Below, in pieces: positions 1 to 5,070 of a DNA stretch of 6,818 nucleotides (within the stretch, counting starts at the first letter, position 1; each line of letters opens with the position of its first letter). The notes under the pieces were generated by a model, which was not told the origin of the DNA, did no database searches, and worked only from the letters and a program-made list of their open reading frames with translations. The stretch is from contig JAJYFQ010000039.1 in the NCBI GenBank assembly GCA_021785375.1, positions 1-6,818 of the forward strand. The letters run 5' to 3'. Made by a program: the position numbers and the translations under genes. The DNA comes from Microcaldota archaeon (GTDB taxonomy: Archaea; Micrarchaeota; Micrarchaeia; Micrarchaeales; CABMGC01).

Positions 1-424
1 GACAAAGCCATTCTTCGTCATAGAGCCATTCCAAGGGGTTATTGAGAAATTTGACGGGTACAGGGAGCTCTACGGAAAGAAGAGGAGGGCAAAGGTACTG
101 CGGTCCATCGATGCCAAGAAGATCGGGATACTCCTCACCACAAAGAACGGGCAGCACAACATGGCGCTAGCGACGATACTAAAGAACAGGATAGAGAAGG
201 CCGGCATGAGCGCCGGGATACTCGTGGCGAACACCTTTGACTTCGACTCACTCAACAACATGATGGAGTTCGACGCGTTCGTCAACACCGCATGCCCGAG
301 GATCTCAATAGACGACATAGACAGGACGAGGAAGCCTCTATTGAGTGCCAACGAGCTCATGGAGGTCATAAAGATAAAGGAGGAGCTCACCGTATCTCAG
401 AGGTCACGGAAAGGACCTGAGTAG
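1..424 (+). CDS. dph2: 2-(3-amino-3-carboxypropyl)histidine synthase Dph2, 3' part only
   Basis: This is the C-terminal part (about 140 codons) of the archaeal radical-SAM-like enzyme that transfers a 3-amino-3-carboxypropyl group from S-adenosylmethionine to a histidine of elongation factor 2, the first step of diphthamide synthesis in the cytoplasm. The reading frame is open from base 2 to the TAG at 422-424; the start lies outside the window. The diagnostic stretch is FVNTACPRISIDD at about 277-315. Its Cys is the third cluster-binding cysteine of the family, and the following Asp pair is also typical. Earlier, IGILLTTKNGQ and the helix after it fit the third domain of the Dph2 fold. The tail after the motif, with a basic end, is a normal length for the family. 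The stop overlaps the end of a convergent gene by 21 bases. I am confident of the family because the NTACPR motif is distinctive. Confidence 0.93.
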   Translation, partial: TKPFFVIEPFQGVIEKFDGYRELYGKKRRAKVLRSIDAKKIGILLTTKNGQHNMALATILKNRIEKAGMSAGILVANTFDFDSLNNMMEFDAFVNTACPRISIDDIDRTRKPLLSANELMEVIKIKEELTVSQRSRKGPE

Positions 425-1204
425 ATTCCTTGTCCGCTCATCGAGCTGGACCTTGTATCGCCTGAGCGCGTTGGTGAACACGGCAGTCCTCTGGTCTGGT
501 TCGGCCTCCGCGACCAAGCGCGACGACGCTGCCGCTGTAGGGGCCCTCAGTCCCTGGTAAAAATCATGTATGTGGCTTGCGATTGCCTCTCCCATCGTGA
601 GCTCGTGGCCCGGCTTGCCGTAAGCGATGCTGATGGTTGTGCCCCCGTATTTGTTTCTCATGCCTAGGACCTCCGGCAGCGTGTCCACGAGCTTGTCGAA
701 GACCTCCAGCCACTTCGGCTCATACTCCTTCCTCAATTCATACTGGCTCAGAATCCAGTCGACCATAACTTGTGCCGTTATAAAGCCTCCATTGTCTCCG
801 ATAGTGAGGAACTTCCGGTCCCCTGCAACACTCCCCGCGACCCTGTATGAGGCCACTACCTGCGAATGCAGTACCGGGGAGCCGTCAGAATCCCTCACCG
901 CAGAGTACTCGGGCATCTTTTCGTACATCCGCTCGGCCGGCTCTTCATGATACGCAACGGCGTGCGCGATGGTGGTATAAGACGGAGGCGTGCAGAAGAC
1001 GCTGTTGCCGCGCAGGGCGAGAACGTACGGGTGTTCCTCGACAATGATGCTGCTGGCTATGCTCCCCTCGCCATTGCCGTAATCTGTCATGCAGAGCAGC
1101 TTCTCGACTGCGTCCCTCCTCACGGTTGGATCGGAGTCTGCGGTAAGCCTTGCAAACTTCGCAACGCCAGCCGCGATCAGCCTATGGGACACTCTATCGG
1201 TCAT
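404..1204 (-). CDS. Unrecognised 266-aa protein with HEAT-like N-terminus, downstream of Lrp-like regulator
   Basis: I do not recognise this family. The protein is 266 aa, soluble-looking, with no signal peptide or membrane segment. Residues about 10-38 (AAGVAKFARLTADSDPTVRRDAVEKLL) resemble one HEAT repeat: helix, a DSDPTVR turn, then a second helix. The middle carries a conserved-looking patch, FLTIGDNGGFITAQVMVDW, and a Gly-rich loop, MRNKYGGTTISIAYGKPG. The last third is helical and Arg-rich. The start at 1204 is supported by a GAGTGA SD-like stretch just upstream on the minus strand. Only 23 bases separate it from the stop of the upstream regulator gene on the same strand, so the two are probably one operon and the protein may work with, or be controlled by, that regulator. 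Its stop lies inside the 3' end of dph2. Codon use and G+C match the neighbours, so it looks resident rather than recently acquired. Confidence 0.8.
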   Translation of the reverse strand: MTDRVSHRLIAAGVAKFARLTADSDPTVRRDAVEKLLCMTDYGNGEGSIASSIIVEEHPYVLALRGNSVFCTPPSYTTIAHAVAYHEEPAERMYEKMPEYSAVRDSDGSPVLHSQVVASYRVAGSVAGDRKFLTIGDNGGFITAQVMVDWILSQYELRKEYEPKWLEVFDKLVDTLPEVLGMRNKYGGTTISIAYGKPGHELTMGEAIASHIHDFYQGLRAPTAAASSRLVAEAEPDQRTAVFTNALRRYKVQLDERTRNLLRSFP

Positions 1205-1227
1205 GTCACTCGCCCTAGAAAACAGCC

Positions 1228-2394
1228 TCAGAGCTCGACGTACATCTGCCTCGCTGCCTCGGTCTGGTACTCGTCCTTCACCTTGGGCACGAGTCCCTCG
1301 GTTGCGAGGAGCCTGTACTGGTTTGTGTACCTCAGGTCGAAGTTCCTCACTCCGAGCTCCCCGAAGATGGACCTTGTCAGCACGAAGCTGTCTATCTCCA
1401 GCCCAAGATTCAGGTTGTCAAGGCTCTTCTTTATGCCGTCGAAGCATGTCCCGTTCCTCGCACTGGCTATGATCACCCCGCCGTAAGGGTCGAAGTGGTC
1501 TGCCATGAACGTGTACGAGCCTAGCTTGTGGTTGTCCATCTTGACCATGTGCTCGAACCACCTGTACCTGTTCTTCTGGAACCTCTCGTGGTCTACTATG
1601 CTGTAAGAGATTATGCCGGTGAAGGCGTTGTCCGGATTCCTCATGTGTATCGTTGTCCTGTTGACTATGCCGTAGTCTATCAGGGTCTTGTATATGTACG
1701 TTATGGTGTTCTTGTCCATGTCAAGCCCCTGCGAGAGCTGGCCCCTCGAGTCGTTGTTCAAGGTAAGGAGCAGCTTCTTGTACTTCTCCGGAAGCTTGAA
1801 CTGCTCTATCAGCTCGTTCCTCAGCGGGAAGAAGCCCAGGGTCTTGTTTACCGGGTTTATCCTTATCCTCATCTTGTAGCCCTTTAGGCTCTTGTGCAGG
1901 TTGTGCAGGAAGAAGTTCAGCTCGTTGTGGTCTCTGGCCACGAGATACATGAAGAGGTCGTACTTTCCGTAGAGCGCCGAGACGTTCTGCGGTATGTAGG
2001 AGTTTCCAACAGCCTTCACCAGCTCCGCGTCGCTAGGCTTCTTCTTGCCCAGGAACTTGACGAATCCGACGTACTCGGTGAATCCTATCTGGTGTATGTC
2101 CAACTGCCTGAACTCCCTCTTCTGCATCCACTTGGTGGTGTAGAGAAGTTCGTGCTTCCAGAGCTCCTCGAGGTTTATCTCCGGAACGAACCTCACGTCG
2201 TTCCTCTCTATTATCGAGTTGAGCTCGTTGAAGACCGTGGTCTTGCTCGCATTGGACTTCTCCGCCATGGAGCTGAGGCTCTGCCTTGCATCCATGCTGA
2301 GCTCCCTCAATATCGTGTTCGCTATCTTCTCCTTGTACTCACTATTTGCTGCTTTCGATCTCGCGCTAGAACTTGGGGTTGGGTGGGTCGCCAT
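1228..2394 (-). CDS. Two-module Lrp/AsnC-like transcriptional regulator (388 aa)
   Basis: This is a cytoplasmic DNA-binding protein built from two Lrp-like units in tandem. Residues about 24-66 form a first winged-helix HTH (ILRELSMDARQSLSSMAEKS followed by a recognition helix around NASKTTVFNELNSI). Residues about 104-190 form an alpha/beta sensor domain with the Lrp-type stretch LYGKYDLFMYLVARD and a following helix. Residues about 203-246 form a second HTH (KLLLTLNNDSRGQL, then MDKNTITYIYKTLIDYGIV), and 255-350 form a second sensor-like domain. Ordinary Lrp/AsnC proteins carry a single unit of about 150 aa, so this is roughly twice as long. The N-terminal 18 residues are Ser/Ala-rich and probably disordered. 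The ATG at 2394 follows a GTGAG SD-like site, and a TATA box lies 47-56 bases upstream. The gene leads a probable operon with the 266-aa gene and is divergent from the PAC2 gene, so either promoter could be its target. The effector is unknown. Lrp-like double units are also seen in siroheme decarboxylases, but no haem genes are present here. Confidence 0.82.
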   Translation of the reverse strand: MATHPTPSSSARSKAANSEYKEKIANTILRELSMDARQSLSSMAEKSNASKTTVFNELNSIIERNDVRFVPEINLEELWKHELLYTTKWMQKREFRQLDIHQIGFTEYVGFVKFLGKKKPSDAELVKAVGNSYIPQNVSALYGKYDLFMYLVARDHNELNFFLHNLHKSLKGYKMRIRINPVNKTLGFFPLRNELIEQFKLPEKYKKLLLTLNNDSRGQLSQGLDMDKNTITYIYKTLIDYGIVNRTTIHMRNPDNAFTGIISYSIVDHERFQKNRYRWFEHMVKMDNHKLGSYTFMADHFDPYGGVIIASARNGTCFDGIKKSLDNLNLGLEIDSFVLTRSIFGELGVRNFDLRYTNQYRLLATEGLVPKVKDEYQTEAARQMYVEL

Positions 2395-2435
2395 TGTCTC
2401 ACAGCTTTAGAATTTCACGATTTAGTGGTTAAATT

Positions 2436-2455
2436 TTCTCATATTTAAATCTAAA
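2436..2455 (-). promoter_or_regulatory. TATA-box promoter of the Lrp-like regulator operon
   Basis: Read on the minus strand, GATTTAGATTTAAATATGAG contains an archaeal TATA box (TTTAAATAT, about 2441-2449). With the usual spacing of about 25 bases, transcription would start near 2420, giving a short leader of roughly 25 bases before the ATG at 2394 with a GTGAG site (2398-2402 complement) close to the start. Nearby AT-rich stretches on either side make the exact box uncertain. Confidence 0.6.
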
Positions 2456-2492
2456 TCTTTTTGGCAATATTATCAACTCTTTTGATTATTTT

Positions 2493-2542
2493 GTAACATG
2501 CCTCCGACGGAGCGCAACCCCGCCGAAAATATCTTGCGTTAC
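2493..2542. other. Three-arm inverted-repeat structure in the divergent promoter region
   Basis: GTAAC (2493-2497) and GCAA (2514-2517) together form the exact complement of TTGCGTTAC (2534-2542). The 16 bases between the two halves hold a small hairpin, CTCC-GAC-GGAG (2502-2512). The whole can fold as a three-way junction, as RNA or as extruded DNA. It is G+C-rich inside an otherwise AT-rich spacer and ends 8 bases before the PAC2 TATA box. It could be a binding site for the adjacent regulator or a small RNA. There is no further evidence for either. Confidence 0.4.
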
Positions 2543-2550
2543 AGGAGAGC

Positions 2551-2562
2551 GATTTATATACT
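2551..2562 (+). promoter_or_regulatory. TATA-box promoter of the PAC2 gene
   Basis: GATTTATATACT is a strong archaeal TATA box with a purine-rich BRE-like stretch (GGAGAGCG) directly before it. Expected transcription start is about 2582-2586, leaving a leader of about 20 bases. A GTGA SD site at 2595-2598 sits 6 bases before the ATG at 2605. This promoter probably also drives the tRNA-Leu and the 145-aa gene, since neither has an obvious TATA box of its own. Confidence 0.65.
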
Positions 2563-2604
2563 TTGCCTTCTATCTAAAGATCAATTAATGAAAAGTGACC
2601 TGGC

Positions 2605-3339
2605 ATGATAAACATAAAGCTCTTCAAGGACTACGGCCTCAAGGGATACACGCTTCTCGAGGGATTTCCGGGCGCCGGCCTCGTCGGATCGATGGCCTGC
2701 AGCTACATAATCGAGAAGTTCGGGATGGATTACATAGGCTACATAGAGAGCGACTTCTTCCCTCCGATATCAACCATACACAACGGGGTGCCGATGTTCC
2801 CGGCCAGGATATACAAGGATGACGGGGCCAAGATGATCATAATAATAGCCGAGTTCACCATCCCTTCAAACGTGATATACCCTCTCAGTTCAGAGATACT
2901 CGCATTCGTCAGGAAGTACGGGATATCGAGGATCGTGTCCATAAGCGGCATGCCTTCTGTGAAGCCGACCCCTGCCCTTTACATTTCGTCGCCCGACCCT
3001 GCAATCATAAAGAAGGCGAGCAGCGTTGGGATAAAGCCGATTGCCGAGGGCGTCATAGCCGGCATAAGCGCGATACTCATAACAAATGCCGTGCAGTACA
3101 GGATACCGATGGTGAACCTCCTTGTCGAGGTGAACCCGCAGGTGCTTGATCCGAAGTACGCCGAGATCGCGATAGGGGGTCTCAACAAGCTTCTGAACAC
3201 CAACATAGACCTCAAGGACCTTGAGGAGGAGGCGAAGGAGGTTGAGGCCAGGATAAAGAGCCTTATGAAGAAGGTGAAGGAGACGCACACGGCAACGGAG
3301 AATGCAGCTGAGGCCACGGGGCCTTCGATGTACGCATGA
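2605..3339 (+). CDS. PAC2-family protein, probable archaeal proteasome assembly chaperone (PbaB-like)
   Basis: The 244-aa cytoplasmic protein belongs to the PAC2 family, whose archaeal members include the proteasome-assembly chaperones PbaA and PbaB. The N-terminal signature is clear: LLEGFPGAGLVGSMACSYII (residues 13-32), followed by FPPISTIHNGVPMFPARIY, both classic for the family. The core (residues about 35-195) alternates strands and helices, with the typical RIVSISGMP stretch around residue 112. Residues about 195-230 are a charged helix (DLKDLEEEAKEVEARIKSL), likely coiled-coil, then a short flexible tail. The last three residues, Met-Tyr-Ala, fit the HbYX motif (hydrophobic-Tyr-any) with which proteasome chaperones and activators insert into pockets of the 20S alpha ring. 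The length is normal. The start is set by a GTGA site 6 bases upstream and by the promoter. The gene is divergent from the Lrp-like regulator, and tRNA-Leu follows 17 bases after its stop. The exact partner and the choice between PbaA-like and PbaB-like are inferred. Confidence 0.9.
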   Translation: MINIKLFKDYGLKGYTLLEGFPGAGLVGSMACSYIIEKFGMDYIGYIESDFFPPISTIHNGVPMFPARIYKDDGAKMIIIIAEFTIPSNVIYPLSSEILAFVRKYGISRIVSISGMPSVKPTPALYISSPDPAIIKKASSVGIKPIAEGVIAGISAILITNAVQYRIPMVNLLVEVNPQVLDPKYAEIAIGGLNKLLNTNIDLKDLEEEAKEVEARIKSLMKKVKETHTATENAAEATGPSMYA

Positions 3340-3356
3340 GCCTGTGATCTTGATCT

Positions 3357-3460
3357 GCAGGGGTGGCAGAGCCTGGAATGGCTTCTCGGCCACGGAAATT
3401 GCGCAGGACTTAAGATCCTGTGGCTTAGCGCCTTCGTCGGTTCAAATCCGACCCCCTGCA
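3357..3460 (+). tRNA. tRNA-Leu(TAA) with a 19-base D-loop insertion
   Basis: A class II tRNA folds cleanly. The acceptor stem is GCAGGGG (3357-3363) with CCCCTGC (3453-3459), discriminator A at 3460. The D-stem is GCA (3366-3368) with TGC (3400-3402). The anticodon stem is CAGGA (3404-3408) with TCCTG (3416-3420), loop CTTAAGA, anticodon TAA at 3411-3413, reading UUA. A long variable arm occupies 3421-3435, and the T-arm is GTCGG/CCGAC with loop TTCAAAT. CCA is not encoded. The D-loop is 31 bases against the usual 12 or so. Removing 19 bases between two GGAA copies (3375-3378 and 3394-3397) restores a normal 85-nt tRNA-Leu. The extra segment contains hairpin TGGC-TTCTCG-GCCA. It may be a non-canonical intron. 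The gene starts 17 bases after the PAC2 stop and has no visible promoter of its own. Confidence 0.88.
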
Positions 3461-3476
3461 ATTTACCCGGGAGACA

Positions 3477-3914
3477 ATGGAACTTAAGGAATTCAATTTA
3501 TTGGGCAGCGAGAAGAATCTGATCGACGAGGGCAAGAAGGTTGCCAATGTGAAGACCAGCGTGAAGGTGGACGGATGGAGCATAGCGCAGAGTGAGATGG
3601 AAGTCGAATTTACCTATCTTGCGCGATACCTGGGCACAGAGACGGTGATCAACACCCCCGAGATAGCGCAACTGACAGTGAAGGGAAGGCTCAAGCTCTC
3701 AATAAGCCCGCGGGAGGAACAAGAGATAAACGAGTACAAGGCTTCGCAGGATGCTCCCCGGAACAACTTCGTGGGGATAAGCAAGTTCAGTTCCAATTAT
3801 GCGGCATTGACTCTCCCGCGCAACTACACTATAGAAATATCCAGGTTTGCAGACGAGAAGTGCAAATCGCTCGCTGTCGAGGTGCTAAATTCTATAAACG
3901 TGCCGTCGCAGTAG
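3477..3914 (+). CDS. Unrecognised 145-aa protein
   Basis: I do not recognise this family. The 145-aa product is soluble-looking and has no signal peptide or membrane segment. Residues about 20-80 alternate in a beta-strand pattern (VANVKTSVKVDGWS, EMEVEFTYLARYLG, LTVKGRLKLSIS). A Lys/Glu-rich helix follows, and there is a short C-terminal helix (DEKCKSLAVEVLNSI). The arrangement loosely recalls a SecB-like beta-sheet fold, but that is only a guess from strand pattern. The ATG at 3477 is supported by a GGGAG SD site at 3469-3473. It begins 16 bases after the end of tRNA-Leu, so it is most simply cotranscribed with the PAC2 gene through the tRNA. Base composition is between that of the resident genes and that of the islet to the right. 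Confidence 0.8.
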   Translation: MELKEFNLLGSEKNLIDEGKKVANVKTSVKVDGWSIAQSEMEVEFTYLARYLGTETVINTPEIAQLTVKGRLKLSISPREEQEINEYKASQDAPRNNFVGISKFSSNYAALTLPRNYTIEISRFADEKCKSLAVEVLNSINVPSQ

Positions 3915-3929
3915 AGAAGTCAGCGCTAG

Positions 3930-3940
3930 ATATATTAATA
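3930..3940 (+). promoter_or_regulatory. TATA-box promoter of tRNA-Thr
   Basis: ATATATTAATA lies about 34 bases before the first base of tRNA-Thr, the spacing expected for an archaeal TATA box with a short 5' leader. It sits in the 54-base gap after the 145-aa gene. A perfect 10-base palindrome, TCTGTACAGA (3945-3954), lies between box and tRNA. Confidence 0.6.
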
Positions 3941-3968
3941 ACGGTCTGTACAGATATAAGCTAACAAT

Positions 3969-4040
3969 GCCCCTGTAGCTCAGTAGTAGAGCGCGTCCTT
4001 GGTAAGGACGAGGCCGCGAGTGCAATCCTCGCTGGGGGCT
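3969..4040 (+). tRNA. tRNA-Thr(GGT) with unusual elbow bases
   Basis: A 72-nt class I tRNA. The acceptor stem is GCCCCTG (3969-3975) with TGGGGGC (4033-4039), ending in two adjacent wobble pairs, discriminator T at 4040. The D-stem is GCTC/GAGC with loop AGTAGTA. The anticodon stem is CGTCC (3994-3998) with GGACG (4006-4010), loop TTGGTAA, anticodon GGT at 4001-4003, reading ACC/ACU. The variable loop is AGGCC and the T-stem is GCGAG/CTCGC. CCA is not encoded. Two positions are odd. The D-loop has A where G18 is expected, and the T-loop reads TGCAATC, with G in place of the nearly universal U55, so the G18-U55 contact is replaced by A-G. Stems are otherwise intact, so it may well function. 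A one-G-longer copy of its last 13 bases occurs at 5748-5761. Confidence 0.88.
4028..4040 (+). repeat. attL-like copy: 3' end of tRNA-Thr
   Basis: CTCGCTGGGGGCT, the 3' T-stem strand, acceptor strand and discriminator of tRNA-Thr, recurs at 5748-5761 as CTCGCTGGGGGGCT with one extra G. Duplication of a tRNA 3' end at the far edge of a segment is the usual footprint of tyrosine-recombinase integration. At 13 bases with one indel the match is short. Confidence 0.4.
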
Positions 4041-4076
4041 GCCCGTAGACAGACCGACGACAAAAATAATGATCCA

Positions 4077-4960
4077 ATGGTAAAAACACACGAGGGTTTC
4101 GTTAAAGTAGACAAGGGCAAGATCTGGTATAAGATTGTGGGAGCCGGAAATAAAGCACCTCTCTTGGTAGTTCATGGGGTCCGGGTATGCCCCATGATAT
4201 GCTAGAACCACCTCTTTCCGAGCTGTCTGGATCAAGGAAAGTCATATTTTATGACCAATTGGGTTGTGGTAACTCTGACTGGCCAAAAGATAGATCATTA
4301 TGGAAACTCAGCAGGTTCGTTGATGATTTAGAACGTGTGATAAGTAACCTGAAGTTAAAACGCTATCATCTTTTAGGGCATTCGTTCGGCACCACTCTGG
4401 CTACGTCATTCGCATTGACAAAGCTTAAAGGGATGGAGAGTCTTATATTGTCAAGTCCATGCCTCAGCGCAAAAGTTTGGGAACACGAAACGACAAAACT
4501 TCTGAAGTTGCTTCCTAAAAAGGCTCAAAAAGCCATAGCCGATTATGAGAAATATGGCAAGAACAAGAAAGCATACGATCAGGCATATAAAGAATACTGG
4601 GCCCGCTTCCTTTACAAGAGCGAAAATATACCAAAGCTATACTGGAAATTAAGGTCAAGATACAAGAGAAAGATCAATTACGAGGTTTATAACACCATGT
4701 GGGGGCCAAACGAAATCAAAGCTACGGGCAATATGGCGGGTTTTGATCTCTCAACGAGGTTACACGAAATAAAGGTTCCTGTACTGCTATTGTGCGGCCG
4801 TTACGATGAATCAACCCCGGAATCAACAAAATATTTCAAAAACTTATTCCCAAACGCCCAGATGAAGGTTTTTGAGAGAAGCGCACATATGACATTCTGG
4901 ACTGATAGAACGGAATTCATCAAAACTGTAAGAATATTCCTAAATAAGGTGGGAAAATGA
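4077..4960 (+). CDS. pip: Proline iminopeptidase, tricorn interacting factor F1 type, with a one-base frameshift
   Basis: This is an alpha/beta-hydrolase aminopeptidase that removes N-terminal residues, often proline, from short peptides made by tricorn or proteasome in the cytoplasm. Two frames are needed: 4077-4178 ends in LLVVHG, and the rest is read from 4178 to the stop at 4960. Adding one G to the run at 4176-4179 restores HGGPGMPHD and a 294-aa protein, the family's normal length. In that product the nucleophile is Ser103 in GHSFG, the acid Asp244 in GRYDES, and the base His271 in RSAHMTF. A helical cap covers about 130-225, with Tyr205 and Glu213; with Glu245 these match, as I recall, the substrate N-terminus binding residues of Thermoplasma F1. 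The ATG at 4077 is 36 bases past tRNA-Thr, with only a weak SD. As printed the frame is broken: an assembly error in a G run, or a recent mutation. G+C is low, suggesting transfer, perhaps from a Thermoplasmata-like archaeon. Confidence 0.85.
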
Positions 4961-4984
4961 ACAAAAAGATGTTGGTGGACTGCA

Positions 4985-5020
4985 GACTCGCCTACTAGGC
5001 CCTCACCAGGGCCCTGAGTC
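4985..5020. other. Two-stem hairpin between iminopeptidase and vapBC
   Basis: Outer stem GACTC (4985-4989) pairs with GAGTC (5016-5020). Inner stem GGCCCT (4998-5003) pairs with AGGGCC (5008-5013) around loop CACC. An asymmetric internal loop of 8 and 2 bases separates them. It lies 25 bases after the iminopeptidase stop. There is no T-run after it, so it is not a typical archaeal terminator; it could protect the 3' end of the upstream message or be an inserted remnant. Confidence 0.45.
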
Positions 5021-5029
5021 CCAAACCAG

Positions 5030-5062
5030 TAAGTATTTATACTTATTTTACATAATATACTT
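5030..5062 (+). promoter_or_regulatory. vapBC promoter with overlapping palindromic operator
   Basis: TAAGTAT-TT-ATACTTA (5030-5045) is a perfect 7-2-7 inverted repeat that includes the probable TATA box (TTTATACTTA). A further ATACTT half-site lies at 5057-5062. The box is centred about 31 bases before the ATG at 5071, so the message should be leaderless or nearly so. A palindrome over the promoter fits autorepression by the ribbon-helix-helix antitoxin or the VapBC complex, as known for other vapBC operons; here it is inferred. Confidence 0.6.
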
Positions 5063-5070
5063 GTGATTGG

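Noticed and set aside
404..1204. Specific enzyme assignment for the 266-aa protein
   Set aside because: The Gly-rich loops and the HEAT-like start are too general, and no catalytic motif is recognised, so I leave it unnamed.
1894..2448. Long + strand reading frame opposite the regulator gene, and similar ones at 866-1486 and 1528-1887
   Set aside because: These are antisense shadows of high-G+C coding sequence, with Val/Leu/Arg-biased composition, no SD sites and no family resemblance.
2588..2608. Six-codon leader ORF (MKSDLA) overlapping the PAC2 start as ATGA
   Set aside because: It begins only a few bases after the predicted transcription start and has no SD site. Such short overlaps are common by chance.
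2890..3461. Minus-strand reading frames opposite PAC2 and tRNA-Leu
   Set aside because: They run through a clear tRNA gene and a well-supported PAC2 gene and have skewed composition. They are shadows.
3999..4076. Upstream ATG at 3999 as the iminopeptidase start
   Set aside because: It lies inside the tRNA-Thr anticodon region. The ATG at 4077 gives the normal family N-terminus and length.
4173..4187. Programmed -1 frameshift in the iminopeptidase gene
   Set aside because: The site reads CAT GGG GTC. There is no X-XXY-YYZ slippery heptamer, and slipping the Gly tRNA back would place it on TGG. I see no matching stem just downstream. A missing G in a homopolymer is simpler.
4985..5020. Intrinsic terminator or third tRNA
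   Set aside because: The hairpin has no T-run after it, and no anticodon arm or T-arm can be built from it.
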